Shown: in pieces, positions 27,289 through 37,343 of the stretch
Numbering within the stretch: position 1 is the first letter of the stretch
Layout of the letters: each line of letters opens with the position of its first letter
NCBI GenBank assembly: GCA_024256285.1
Contig: JACGUG010000007.1
Location: 1-42,283, forward strand
Direction of reading: 5' to 3'
Length of the DNA: 42,283 bases
Origin: an archaeon
GTDB lineage: Archaea > Thermoproteota > Nitrososphaeria > Nitrososphaerales > JACAEJ01
The notes under the pieces: generated by a model
Databases searched by the model: none
Seen by the model: the letters and a program-made list of their open reading frames with translations, nothing else
Told to the model about the DNA's origin: nothing
Program-made: the position numbers and the translations under genes

Positions 27289-30200
27289 ATGATATCTGGC
27301 GTTAAGACAGGCACTCATATAAAAAGATTGGAGATATTCAACTTCAAGTCTTTTGGGGGTAGGAAGACTTCTTTAACGCTTGAAGAAGGTCTTAACGTAA
27401 TCACCGGTCCAAACGGCTCTGGCAAGAGCAATATAATAGATTCCATCAGGTTCTGTATGGGAGAGAGCAGCCCCAAGTCTTTAAGGATAAACACATTAAA
27501 ATCCCTCAGGTCTGATATCACAGAAAGCTCGACAAAGAGCACAAAAGTAAGGCTAACCTTCGACAACGTCAACAGACTACTCCCAGTGGACTCTGATACT
27601 GTACGCATATCAAGGGAAATTAAGGAAAGTGGAGAGGGTGCATATTTTTTAAATGGGAAGCGTGTTCGAAAGGATACGATATCAAAGATCCTTGATGTCG
27701 CCACGATCTCCTCAACGGGCCTCAATATCATACCTCAGGGGATGATCACAAGAATCTCGGAATTGTCGTCCGATGAAAAGCGCAGGTTGATCGAAAGTGT
27801 CGTGGGCGTCGCACAATTCGATGAAAAGAAGGCTGATGCTGAAAAGCAACTCAAGGAAGCAGACCTTAGGTTGCAAGTAGCTCTAGCGAGGATAGGTGAA
27901 ATCAAGGATAGGGTAGACTCCTTAGAGGGTGAAAGGAGCGATCAACTGAGGCTGAAGCATCTAGAGAAAGAGGTAAGTTGGTTGAAATCTGTGATACTTT
28001 CCAAGAATCTTGAATCTGTTAGGGCTGAGGTCTTCGATCAGAAAGATTTGGTTGACAGACACTCTAAAAGGTTGAAGGAGCTAAGATCTAAGCGAGAAAG
28101 CATCGAAAGCCAGATCAGATCTTTAGGGGATGAGCGCAACGAATTCCTTACAAGCGTTCTTGATGAGTCGGGTGCAAAGCATTTAGAGTTGCAGTTTGCT
28201 ATCGCCAAGCTTTCGAATGAAATCGATAGGCTAAGAACGACGATAGAAGAGAATGAAATCACGGTCGAAAGAATCGGTGAAACATTACCGACTCTCTACA
28301 AGATGCGTGATGAAAAGTTAAAGGAGTTAGAGGTTGCAGAGAAGCAGGTCGAAGGGTTAACAGAGAATCTAAGAGAGATGGAGAAGAATAAAGAAGAGGC
28401 TACCGAAGAACTTTCGACGATTCAGGATAGGAGGAAAAGGCTGGACGCCTCTTTGTCCAAGGCAAATCTGCGTGCTGAGAGATTACAACAGAGGATAATG
28501 AAGAAAAGGGAGGTAGTCGAGAGGCTGTCCGCCAAAATCACTGAATTGGAGACTATTGGATCAGAGACATCTGAAAAGCTTGGTGCATTAAAGGAGAAGT
28601 CCAACTCCTTCCTAGAGACTCTGGGTCGACTAGAAAAGAGCCTCTCGGAGCTTCAGCATTTAAAAGAAGTTGAGCAAGAATCTCTGCACAAGGTGAATAC
28701 ATCCCTTGCCTCCTTGTCAGATCGAAGAACAGAGCTTGTGGACGAGATCACAAAAGCAATGTCAACTCTGGATAGAGCAAGCGAAGCAGTCCTCAGATAC
28801 GAAGCACAACGCTCTATTGTAGAGAGCGTAGCCTCACATGAATCGAATTTGAAAAAGTTAGAAGAGTTGGCAGAGGCTGGGGCTATAGACGATCTCATAG
28901 GCAAGCTGGGTGATCTGATCCAATACGAAAAAAGGCATGAGGCGGTGATCTTGGCAAGCGCTGGAAAGTGGATGAACGCCATAGTAGTAAAGAATCTCAA
29001 GGCTATGTTAAAGATTGCCGAGATTACAAAAAGGCTGAAGATGGGCAGGTTGGTGGTCATCCCCCTCTCAGAAGTCTCGAACATAGCCCCCGTGACCCCC
29101 CCTCCAATCGAAGGATCCTTAGGCCTCATCTCCGACCTCATCTCTACAAAGGAGGGTCTGGAGGGCGCTGTCAACTTCGTCTTCGGCGATACGGTCTTGG
29201 TAAGCTCACATAAAGCAGCCTTTATCGCTTCTTCAAGGGGCTTTAGGGCAGTTACTTTAAATGGCGACCTTTTTGAACCGAAGGGCTCAGCCTTCGAGAC
29301 CGGTTACATCGCAAAGTTAGACGCTATCATCGATCTGATTCGTGACGAAGCTTCATTTTCAGCAGTAAAGGAAGCCTCAAACTCATTGAAAAAGATAATC
29401 GCCAAGAGAAGGTCTTATCTAAACCAGCTCGAGGATCAGTCTGGGAAATTGAATAGGGAGAAGATCCAGAAGACTCTGATGCTTGAGCGCTTAACGACTC
29501 AGCTGACCGACATCAAAAATTTCTTGAAGAGGTACCTCAGACTTCAACGCACGATCCTTAAGAAGATAGAGAAGCTTGAAGACAGATTAAAAAGAATAGA
29601 GAAGAGGATAGAGAAGGCTTCATCGATTCACGCAGAGAGTCTGAAGAAAGTGGAGGAATATGATGAAAAGATTTCTGAGCTTGAAATTCAGTCCATGAAC
29701 GAAGAGATCAGGCTTCTTGATGGCAAGAAGAAATCTCTTAACGACCTGATAGAGAGTATCTCCTCCCAGATCCGTGAGCTTGTTACTCATCTGACAAGAG
29801 AAAAGGCAAATCTGGAGAATATCTTGCGCCCTAGTAGCGAAAGGTTGATCGAGCAGGTATCACGATTAGAGGAAGAGAGGGATGAGAAGATAAGGTCTTT
29901 AGAGGAAGACCGCTTAGAACTCAAAGGCTTATCTGAAGAGTTCGATGAATTAAAGCTCAAGGAATCGCACTTGATAGAATCGAAGAAGAAGTCAAAGCCG
30001 ATCTTAGAAGATTACGAAAACAGGCTGAAAGACCTCCACAATGCTAGAGATGGCCTCTTGCGATCGATAAGCCGTCTAGAAAAGGAGTTGTTCTTCACCA
30101 AAAGAAACTTAGAGTCATTGTCCGATAGAGAGCAAAGAATCTTGAACGAATTGTCATCATTGGGGTACTACGAGCCATCGAAGACCTTCGATAGCGCCGA

Positions 30201-30852
30201 GAAGATACTTGAACAGATAAGCCTTGAACACTCTCAACTCAAAGATAGTGTGAACCTCTTGGCAGACCGTAACTATAGAGAGATAATAACTGGTTACAAG
30301 AACATATCTCTTAGAAAGAACCAATTGGAGAGCGAGAGAAACGCTATAGTCCGTTTTATAGAGGGTGTTGAAGCAGAGAAGAAGCGTGTGTTCATCAGCG
30401 CTTTTGAGAAGATCGATAGAGAGCTAAGGTCTGTATTCAGTGATCTGACAGGGGGGTCTGCGTGGCTTGAGATAGAAGATTCGAGTGACATCTTCTCGAG
30501 CGGTATCTTCCTTATGACTCAATTCCCGGGCAAGGCTCCAAGAGAGTCGACATCTATCAGTGGTGGGGAGAAGACGGTCACTGCCTTGACATTCATACTC
30601 TCCATCCAATCCGTATACCCCTCTCCTTTCTATCTTTTCGATGAAATAGATGCTCATCTTGATGCTGTAAACCTTGAAAGGCTTGCAGACCTTTTAAAGG
30701 AAAGATCGGTAAATTCCCAGATAATCTTGATTACACTGAAACCATCCATGATAACCCGTGCATCCACCACATACGGAGTCTACAATAAAAATGGGTTATC
30801 TAGAGTTGTCAAGTATAAGCCCGATTTAGAGGTGATGGTTAGAAGTGGTTGA
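27289..30852 (+). CDS. smc: Chromosome segregation protein SMC
   Basis: Walker A GPNGSGKSNIIDSIRF; long coiled coils; hinge; C-terminal SISGGEKTVTALTFILSIQ and FYLFDEIDAHLD. Confidence 0.96.
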   Translation: MISGVKTGTHIKRLEIFNFKSFGGRKTSLTLEEGLNVITGPNGSGKSNIIDSIRFCMGESSPKSLRINTLKSLRSDITESSTKSTKVRLTFDNVNRLLPVDSDTVRISREIKESGEGAYFLNGKRVRKDTISKILDVATISSTGLNIIPQGMITRISELSSDEKRRLIESVVGVAQFDEKKADAEKQLKEADLRLQVALARIGEIKDRVDSLEGERSDQLRLKHLEKEVSWLKSVILSKNLESVRAEVFDQKDLVDRHSKRLKELRSKRESIESQIRSLGDERNEFLTSVLDESGAKHLELQFAIAKLSNEIDRLRTTIEENEITVERIGETLPTLYKMRDEKLKELEVAEKQVEGLTENLREMEKNKEEATEELSTIQDRRKRLDASLSKANLRAERLQQRIMKKREVVERLSAKITELETIGSETSEKLGALKEKSNSFLETLGRLEKSLSELQHLKEVEQESLHKVNTSLASLSDRRTELVDEITKAMSTLDRASEAVLRYEAQRSIVESVASHESNLKKLEELAEAGAIDDLIGKLGDLIQYEKRHEAVILASAGKWMNAIVVKNLKAMLKIAEITKRLKMGRLVVIPLSEVSNIAPVTPPPIEGSLGLISDLISTKEGLEGAVNFVFGDTVLVSSHKAAFIASSRGFRAVTLNGDLFEPKGSAFETGYIAKLDAIIDLIRDEASFSAVKEASNSLKKIIAKRRSYLNQLEDQSGKLNREKIQKTLMLERLTTQLTDIKNFLKRYLRLQRTILKKIEKLEDRLKRIEKRIEKASSIHAESLKKVEEYDEKISELEIQSMNEEIRLLDGKKKSLNDLIESISSQIRELVTHLTREKANLENILRPSSERLIEQVSRLEEERDEKIRSLEEDRLELKGLSEEFDELKLKESHLIESKKKSKPILEDYENRLKDLHNARDGLLRSISRLEKELFFTKRNLESLSDREQRILNELSSLGYYEPSKTFDSAEKILEQISLEHSQLKDSVNLLADRNYREIITGYKNISLRKNQLESERNAIVRFIEGVEAEKKRVFISAFEKIDRELRSVFSDLTGGSAWLEIEDSSDIFSSGIFLMTQFPGKAPRESTSISGGEKTVTALTFILSIQSVYPSPFYLFDEIDAHLDAVNLERLADLLKERSVNSQIILITLKPSMITRASTTYGVYNKNGLSRVVKYKPDLEVMVRSG

Positions 30853-31507
30853 CCGCCACTCACTTTCAAGGCCTCCCCTTAACCTCTTGGTGAACCCTGA
30901 AGCCATCAAGAAGCAGAAGCCTTGGGAGTTGGACATCGCCAACCTTTTAGAGATCTTCTCATCCATGATAGAAGGCTCTGAGTTGCTGGACCTTCGTCTT
31001 TGTGGTTCAGCAGTGATATCTTCAGCATTGATCTATAGGTTAAAGGTCGAGACCCTCTTCCTCTTTGAAAAGCTCAAGGTCAAGAGAGGGAGGAAGCCCA
31101 TCAAATCCCTTGAACCCCCGACTTTTGAGATGCCCTTCAGACATGAGCTTTACTCGACATCTCTAGACGAGCTGATATCTATCCTTGAGAGAATTATAAA
31201 GAAGGTAGTTTCAGAGCCCAAGAAAGAGGAGCCTAAGCGCCTCATAGAGCCTGAGCCCTTGCCGGAGGTAGACCCCTTCTCCCTTCAGATAGAGGCGCTC
31301 CTCTCCTCATTTAGGGCCGATCTTTTGAGTGAATTGAAAAAGAAAGAGGAGATCCTCTTCAGTGAATACGTCCGTGGGATGCAACTTTTGGACGCAGTTC
31401 GATCTTTCATCCTTTTACTGTTCATTGCAACAGAAGGTATCATAACTTTGGAGCAGGTGGGTGAAGATATCAAAGTCAAGAGAGAGGTTCAATACATCAC
31501 TCGATGA
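30845..31507 (+). CDS. scpA: Segregation and condensation protein A (kleisin)
   Basis: KKQKPWELDIANLLEIFSSMI N-terminus; C-terminal winged-helix-like region; overlaps smc by 8 bp. Confidence 0.85.
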   Translation: MVDRHSLSRPPLNLLVNPEAIKKQKPWELDIANLLEIFSSMIEGSELLDLRLCGSAVISSALIYRLKVETLFLFEKLKVKRGRKPIKSLEPPTFEMPFRHELYSTSLDELISILERIIKKVVSEPKKEEPKRLIEPEPLPEVDPFSLQIEALLSSFRADLLSELKKKEEILFSEYVRGMQLLDAVRSFILLLFIATEGIITLEQVGEDIKVKREVQYITR

Positions 31508-32078
31508 TGGTGAAATTCAGGCTAGAATAGAGTCTGCCCTTTACGCAGCCGGCCGTCCCCTCTCTCCAAAAGAACTGACTTCCGCTGCACGCATTACATC
31601 CACGAGAAGGGCTGTAAGGGTTGCTAGGAATCTGGCTAGGATTGTAAACTCGACTTTAAAGGCTATAGAGATCGTGGAGCTCGAAGATCGAAGGTTTGCC
31701 ATGCAACTGAGACAGAAGTACAACCCTGTAGCCAAGAAGTTCTCGATGAAGCCTCTGATCTCCCCCTCAACCCTCAAGACCCTCTCTTACGTTGCCTACT
31801 TTCAACCCATATCTCGCTTGGACCTTGTTGAACGAAGGGGGAAGCATGCCTACTCACACCTTAAGACATTGGAGAAACTCGGTTTCATATCAGGGGAGCC
31901 GTCTGGAAGGACCAAAGTCTACAGGACGACACCGGCTTTCTCTGAGTATTTTGGGCTAAGTAGCGATATCGAAGTCATGAAGAAGCAACTCTTTAAGATC
32001 GGTCTTCAGAGGGAGGAGAGGGCTTCTAAAGGGAAAGATCTATCATCAAAAAGCCAAAGAAACCTAAGATTTAAGTAA
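31461..32078 (+). CDS. scpB: Segregation and condensation protein B
   Basis: IESALYAAGRPLSPKELTSAA; LKTLSYVAYFQPISRLDLVERRGKHAYSHLKTLEKLGFISGEPSGRTKVYRTTPAFSEYFGL; start uncertain. Confidence 0.87.
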   Translation: MKISKSRERFNTSLDDGEIQARIESALYAAGRPLSPKELTSAARITSTRRAVRVARNLARIVNSTLKAIEIVELEDRRFAMQLRQKYNPVAKKFSMKPLISPSTLKTLSYVAYFQPISRLDLVERRGKHAYSHLKTLEKLGFISGEPSGRTKVYRTTPAFSEYFGLSSDIEVMKKQLFKIGLQREERASKGKDLSSKSQRNLRFK

Positions 32079-32108
32079 GCGTTACAGAACCTGATATGTG
32101 GTGAGCCT

Positions 32109-32495
32109 TTGCCCCTTAGACCCATCGAGAACTTAGCCAAGCGCAAGCCAACAGGTGGCAGAAGAACCCCTTACAGAGGGAGGAGGGCCTACGAGATCAA
32201 AAGATACCCTGCTGAGACTACTTTAGGAGACGATGAAGTTGTCAAGAGAAGAGTCAGAGGAGGCAACATAAAATTGTCTCTTAAGAGGGCCTCTTATGCA
32301 AATGTCCTTGACCCTTCTACAAAGAAAGTTAAGAAGATAAAGATCCTCAAGGTGATCAAGAACGTGGCCAACAGAGACTATGATAGGCGTGGTGTAATAA
32401 CCAAGGGTGCCATAATCGAAACAGAGTTGGGAATGGCAAGAGTCGGATCGAGACCTGGGCAAGACAGTGTAGTGAACGCTATTCTGATCAAATAG
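32109..32495 (+). CDS. rps8e: Small ribosomal subunit protein eS8
   Basis: KRKPTGGRRTPYRGRRAYEIKRYPAETTLG; VKKIKILKVIKNVANRDYDRRGVITKGAIIETELGMARVGSRPGQDSVVNAILI; TTG start. Confidence 0.94.
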   Translation: MPLRPIENLAKRKPTGGRRTPYRGRRAYEIKRYPAETTLGDDEVVKRRVRGGNIKLSLKRASYANVLDPSTKKVKKIKILKVIKNVANRDYDRRGVITKGAIIETELGMARVGSRPGQDSVVNAILIK

Positions 32496-32579
32496 TGGCA
32501 TCTTTCACTCCTAAACTCTTAGGTAAGAGCCCCACGAACTTTTTATCTATGAGCATCTCTTGAATCCATGTGAAGTTGA

Positions 32580-32882
32580 TTGAAGGATTACAACCTGCTG
32601 GTCCTGTGGCTGGACTACTTCAACTCCAGCCTGAAAAGATCGGAAGGGAGGAGAGCCCCCCTCAATCTATCAGTCAAGAACCCAGCTTTGGACGAGCTTG
32701 TAAAGGCTGCCAAAATTGCGGGGTATGAGCCTAAGCCCTTTGTAGCATCCTACCCAAAGAGAGGTTGGGCCCCTTCTGGTTATATATGCATCGAGAAGGT
32801 TAAGCCGAAATCTGTAGCGTTAAAAGAGATCTCCAAGGCTTTGACCGTAGTTAGAGGTGAGCAATATAAAAATAAAGGGTAG
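32580..32882 (+). CDS. srp19: Signal recognition particle 19 kDa protein
   Basis: LWLDYFNSSLKRSEGRRAPLNLSVKNPALDELVKAAKIAGYEP...YPKRGWAPSGYICIEK. Confidence 0.9.
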   Translation: MKDYNLLVLWLDYFNSSLKRSEGRRAPLNLSVKNPALDELVKAAKIAGYEPKPFVASYPKRGWAPSGYICIEKVKPKSVALKEISKALTVVRGEQYKNKG

Positions 32883-32913
32883 GATAGAAATCCAGGGTTC
32901 AATCATCGATTTT

Positions 32914-33549
32914 TTAATCCGCCCTTGATAGATAATCACGAAGCAGTCTCCCTGCCTTTTCCATGGATTCTCTGTACCTCTCCTTAAGTTTCTCCCTTAT
33001 CTCCTTGACACTATTAGAATTTATTACAGAATTTAGAATGAAGAGCAAGGTCTTTTCAGCTTCCTTCCCATATTTCTCATGTATCTCCAGAGTTATGTAA
33101 GATGCGTGCTCCTTAAATCTATCCTTGACAAAGGGTGGAGGCCCTCCATGCAAGATCTGATCCTCTATAGGCAGGTCTGATCTGTAAGGCATTAGCCTCG
33201 GCACCCCTCTTTTATAGATTCTATCTGGGCTTACCAGATTTTTATAGCTCTTAGAGTTGAATATATGTAGCTCAACAACGACATCGGGCTTGTACCTCTC
33301 AAAGATCGAGAGATACACTCTACCTGCTGGGCTCTTTATGTAATCTTCGTTCGTGGTGCTTACATACCTCCTTCCAGAGATGTTTACGTTAGGGACCACG
33401 ATGACCCGACCCTCTGAAGGGTTCGGCTTAATCTTATCTAGAATCTTGCTACTGACCTCATACTCTCTACCATGCATTCCTCCTACTATAAGTCTTGTAA
33501 TACCTGCTCTACCTGAGCTGTGCTCCCTCACCTTTAATCTTCTGATCAA
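32914..33549 (-). CDS. DUF2119-like archaeal protein (M14 carboxypeptidase-like appearance)
   Basis: IVGGMHGREYEVSSKILDKIKPNPSEGRVIVVPNVNISGRRYVSTTNEDYI...PDVVVELHIFN; HGRE...H pattern. Confidence 0.65.
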   Translation of the reverse strand: MIRRLKVREHSSGRAGITRLIVGGMHGREYEVSSKILDKIKPNPSEGRVIVVPNVNISGRRYVSTTNEDYIKSPAGRVYLSIFERYKPDVVVELHIFNSKSYKNLVSPDRIYKRGVPRLMPYRSDLPIEDQILHGGPPPFVKDRFKEHASYITLEIHEKYGKEAEKTLLFILNSVINSNSVKEIREKLKERYRESMEKAGRLLRDYLSRAD

Positions 33550-33643
33550 TTAAAATCTATGATTCTCTCCAAACCTCTATACTCTATATAAGATAAGATA
33601 GAAACTGCTAATCTGTCAAGAAGAACGTGCACTTATGGCCGTC

Positions 33644-34015
33644 TTAATTTAACTTTCCACTTTCTGCCTTGAAATTGGCGTTATAGGTTCTTTTGCCCTT
33701 TTCGTCGGTTGTGAAGGTAATCCCAGCGGGGAATGTCACACCATTTAATCTCCTCCAAGCTTTGCTGAGATCATCCTCTTTGTCGTCTTGCCAGCATAGA
33801 ACGTATCTATCATATATCTCTTCAGTTGAAGAGATGCAGTCTATGTCCCCCATAAAGGGGAAGAAATCTTTTATATCTCCCCTAAATTTGGCACCTTCTT
33901 CGCCCCTCGAAATTACGAGCCTCTTAGCCCTTACGACCGCAAATGCTTTTCTTTCAGGCTTCTTAAACCTCTCTTTATAGAATACTATAACAGGCTTTTC
34001 CCAAACAAGCTCCAA
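33644..34015 (-). CDS. Hypothetical protein (123 aa)
   Basis: ORF in an otherwise unoccupied interval; no recognised family. Confidence 0.45.
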   Translation of the reverse strand: MELVWEKPVIVFYKERFKKPERKAFAVVRAKRLVISRGEEGAKFRGDIKDFFPFMGDIDCISSTEEIYDRYVLCWQDDKEDDLSKAWRRLNGVTFPAGITFTTDEKGKRTYNANFKAESGKLN

Positions 34016-34254
34016 AACCCGATCTACTTCTTTTTTAAAGAAGATATCTACACCCTTAAATAAGGTTTTAGCACGTACGGATATTTAGAGTGGAGGGCAC
34101 TCGATGATATATGTGGATAGTGGCATCTGATTATTCAGAAAATTAGGCATTATATCGACTACTTACATAAAAATCATAATTTTACTCAACTTTTCGAATA
34201 TATCTCATCATTCATCAATTAGTTTAAAAGTAAGGGAGTCATTAACTACCCGAA

Positions 34255-34515
34255 TTGGAAGAAGTTGGTAAGGTTGTCCATTTGGCTAAAAGTGGTCGCT
34301 TGATAGTTAAAGTAGACCGATGGATAAAACCTGGAACTATTTTGTTTGATTCTAAGGGAAGAAAGTTGGCGAAGGTGACGGAGCTTATTGGACCTGTAAA
34401 ATCTCCTTATGCAACTGCTATTCCTTTGGCTGAAAGGGTAGAGAGGACAGCCGGTAATAAAGTTATGATCTCAGCCAAAACGAGAAAAGGTGTGAAGATT
34501 GAAAGGAAGAAATAG
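34255..34515 (+). CDS. gar1: H/ACA RNP component Gar1
   Basis: GKVVHLAKSGRLIVKVDRWIKPGTILFDSKGRKLAKVTELIGPVKSPYATAIPL; upstream neighbour of tfb. Confidence 0.9.
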   Translation: MEEVGKVVHLAKSGRLIVKVDRWIKPGTILFDSKGRKLAKVTELIGPVKSPYATAIPLAERVERTAGNKVMISAKTRKGVKIERKK

Positions 34516-35491
34516 AGATTTTCAAAAATCCTGCCCTATCTGTGGCAAATCGATCATAGGGGATTGTGACAGGGGAGAACTCATCTGTTCATCCTGCGGG
34601 TTTGTAGTAGAAGATCGTAACGAATATCAAGGACCAGAATGGAAAGCCATGGATTTAGAGGAAAAGGAAAGAAAGGTTAGGGTTGGAGCACCTCGAACCC
34701 TCTCATTACATGATAATGGACTGACAACTGTGATAGGAACCGAACTGAAGGATTCACATGGGACGTCCCTGAGTCCTTACATGCGCATGAGCGTTAAGAA
34801 GATGAAGAAATGGCAGAGAAGGATAAGGACCGCCTCTTCGGAAGAGAGGAGTCTATCTGCCGTCCTTTCTAAGATAAACGAAATCTCCAACAATCTCAAC
34901 CTGCCCAATACAGTCACAGAGACAGCGGCCCACACCTACAGGATCTTGGCAAAGAAAAAGGTGGCGAAGGGCAGGTCCATAATGGGTATGGCTGGGGCAT
35001 CCATATACTTAGCCTGTAGGAAATGTAGAGTCGGCCGTTCATTAAAGGAAGTTAGCAGGGCTACAGGTGCAGATAAGAGGACTATAGCGAAGTACTACAG
35101 ACTTGTACTGAAAGAGACTGAGAAAGATTACGTCCCCCCTCTATCTCTAGGGAAATATATCTCTAAACTGGTGAACACCATAAAGATAGACCCAAAGGTG
35201 GAGAGGTTGGCTATCCACCTTATGTCTGAGATATCTGACTCCAAGATCTTTGACGGCAAGGCGCCTGCTGGTATAGCAGCATCTTTCGTATACATCTCTT
35301 CCATACTATCAGGGGCTCATGTTCCTCAGAGGGAGATAGCGGAGACCGCTGAAGTGACAGAGGTTACGATCAGGAATAGAAGCCGAGAGATCCTTAACAA
35401 CTTTTTGATAAGACAGTGCCTCAAAGTTATACCAAAAGATAGTGACAAGACCCTTGCCGACAGGTACCATAAGAGCTTAAATCTTGGTTGA
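34499..35491 (+). CDS. tfb: Transcription initiation factor TFB
   Basis: Zn ribbon CPICGKSIIGDCDRGELICSSCGFVVEDR; two cyclin-like repeats (AAHTYRILAKKKVAKGRSIMGMAGASIYLACR). Confidence 0.96.
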   Translation: MKGRNRDFQKSCPICGKSIIGDCDRGELICSSCGFVVEDRNEYQGPEWKAMDLEEKERKVRVGAPRTLSLHDNGLTTVIGTELKDSHGTSLSPYMRMSVKKMKKWQRRIRTASSEERSLSAVLSKINEISNNLNLPNTVTETAAHTYRILAKKKVAKGRSIMGMAGASIYLACRKCRVGRSLKEVSRATGADKRTIAKYYRLVLKETEKDYVPPLSLGKYISKLVNTIKIDPKVERLAIHLMSEISDSKIFDGKAPAGIAASFVYISSILSGAHVPQREIAETAEVTEVTIRNRSREILNNFLIRQCLKVIPKDSDKTLADRYHKSLNLG

Positions 35492-35516
35492 TATAATTAA
35501 CATATAGGGTATAGGG

Positions 35517-35897
35517 ATGGAAGAAGAGAACCTCGACCTAACATCTAAAGTCTACAAGCTCATAATCGAACATGGAAAGGAGGGGATATTACAGAGTAAT
35601 CTCTGGAAGGAGCTTGGGCTTACAAGTAGGGATGGATCGAGGCTGGCTATAAGGCTCGAGAAGAGGAATATAATAAGAAGAGAGAAGGTCTTGGATGATG
35701 GAAGATGGACATACCTCCTGATCCCCTTGAAGTTACCCGTCCAGATAAAGTCTATAGAGTTGTCTCCCTGCATAGTCTGCCACGATGAAGAAAAATGCTC
35801 TTCAGACGGTATAGTGACCCCCTACAAATGTACCGAGCTTGAGAAGTGGGTGCTTCAGGAGTACTGTGAAAAGCAGAGCAGCGAAGAAGACTCCTAA
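35517..35897 (+). CDS. Winged-helix protein with C-terminal Cys cluster, likely TFE-beta (RPC39/RPC34-like)
   Basis: WH domain plus CIVCHDEEKCSSDGIVTPYKCTELEKWV, matching the FeS-type Cys pattern of archaeal TFEbeta. Confidence 0.75.
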   Translation: MEEENLDLTSKVYKLIIEHGKEGILQSNLWKELGLTSRDGSRLAIRLEKRNIIRREKVLDDGRWTYLLIPLKLPVQIKSIELSPCIVCHDEEKCSSDGIVTPYKCTELEKWVLQEYCEKQSSEEDS

Positions 35898-35930
35898 ACT
35901 TTATACGTAGATGCTGTTATAATATCTTAA

Positions 35931-36524
35931 ATGAAGCTGGATCAAGCGAAGAGAGACAGTTACAGAAGGATAGCGAAGAGAGAAGGCTATAGAAGCAGGG
36001 CGGCCTTCAAGCTCATGCAGATAGACAAAAAGTACAGGGTCCTTAAGCGTAACGATGTAGTTGTAGACTTCGGTTCTGCACCTGGAGGATGGCTTCAGTA
36101 CATATCGAAGGCTATAGGAACCAAGGGTTTTGCTCTTGGGATAGACCTGAAACCAGTAAAGCTCATCGCTGAAAATGTGAGGACCCTTGTTACCGACGTG
36201 AAAGACTCGAATATTGAAGATAAGATCATGGAGAGGTTGCCAAAGAAGGCAGATGTAGCTACATCCGATCTATCTCAGAGTCTATCTGGGATATGGGAGC
36301 TCGATGTTGCAAGGCAGATAGATCTGACCTCAAGGGTTGTCGAACTCTTCCCATCCATACTCAAGAAGAGGGGCTCTGCTGTTCTGAAGATCTTTCAAGG
36401 AGAGGGGTTCGATGCTTTATTGGATCGGCTCAAGAAGGATTTTAAATCAGTGATCATCGTAAAGCCTCCAGCAAGCAGGCCTCAGAGTAGTGAGGTGTAT
36501 CTTTTGTGCAGAGGATATGCCTGA
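35931..36524 (+). CDS. rlmE: 23S rRNA (uridine-2'-O-)-methyltransferase, RrmJ/FtsJ family
   Basis: YRSRAAFKLMQIDKKYRVLKRNDVVVDFGSAPGGWLQ; KIFQGEGFDALL; KPPASRPQSSEVYLLCRG. Confidence 0.93.
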   Translation: MKLDQAKRDSYRRIAKREGYRSRAAFKLMQIDKKYRVLKRNDVVVDFGSAPGGWLQYISKAIGTKGFALGIDLKPVKLIAENVRTLVTDVKDSNIEDKIMERLPKKADVATSDLSQSLSGIWELDVARQIDLTSRVVELFPSILKKRGSAVLKIFQGEGFDALLDRLKKDFKSVIIVKPPASRPQSSEVYLLCRGYA

Positions 36525-36674
36525 TCAGTTATAACTAAACTTTAAACATCTTCTACTGTATGTTTATTTAAAGCACTTCGGGTGAGATTTGAGCACACGA
36601 TCCCCGTTTAGGAAGCGAACTTTTTAGGATCATATACCTTCACTTCACATTCTCCCGTGGCGCTATACTCTTTG

Positions 36675-37343
36675 TTATTCTCTCTTTTTATCAAGGAGCT
36701 TCTTTACCGTCTTCCACGACCTTCTGGCAAAGGGAGGCAGATCTCCATGCTCTCTCAGCCATCTTTTCAAGAAATTTATAGTTCTAGGATCAGAAGGATA
36801 GCCGCTACCAATAGAGCCAAACTTATCAGCCAATTCAGACAGATCACGATCTCTGTTCACCTTTGCTATTATCGATGCCGCAGATACTATAGGGTAAATT
36901 CTATCAGCATGATGAACTGAGATCAACTCAACCTTCCTTTTTAGAGATTTTAAAATATCTTGCTTGAACCTTTCAACATCTACATCGGATGCATCTACAT
37001 ATACTACTTCAGCATCCAATGGCTCTATCACCTTTGCCATAGAGGTGGCCTCAAGATAATTCAACTTCTCATACTTCTTTCCTCTCAAAACATACTCATC
37101 TATCTGCTCAGGAGTAAGTTTGATCAAAGATACATCATCAGATATATCTATGATCTGACGGTAGAGCCTGGCCCTTCTGTATGGAGATAGTAACTTGGAG
37201 TCTCTCACGCCTATCTCGCCCAATTGTTTCAACTTATCCTTGCTTACGCACACTCCTGCTATCACTAAAGGGCCCAATACAGCGCCCCTGCCTGCATCAT
37301 CCACTCCTGCTATCTTACAACCTTTTGCTTGCATTGGATTCAT
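36675..37343 (-). CDS. rnhB: Ribonuclease HII
   Basis: GVDDAGRGAVLGPLVIAGV; VYVDASDVD; HHADRIYPIVSAASIIAKVNRDR; GSGYPSDPRTINFL. Confidence 0.93.
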   Translation of the reverse strand: MNPMQAKGCKIAGVDDAGRGAVLGPLVIAGVCVSKDKLKQLGEIGVRDSKLLSPYRRARLYRQIIDISDDVSLIKLTPEQIDEYVLRGKKYEKLNYLEATSMAKVIEPLDAEVVYVDASDVDVERFKQDILKSLKRKVELISVHHADRIYPIVSAASIIAKVNRDRDLSELADKFGSIGSGYPSDPRTINFLKRWLREHGDLPPFARRSWKTVKKLLDKKRE

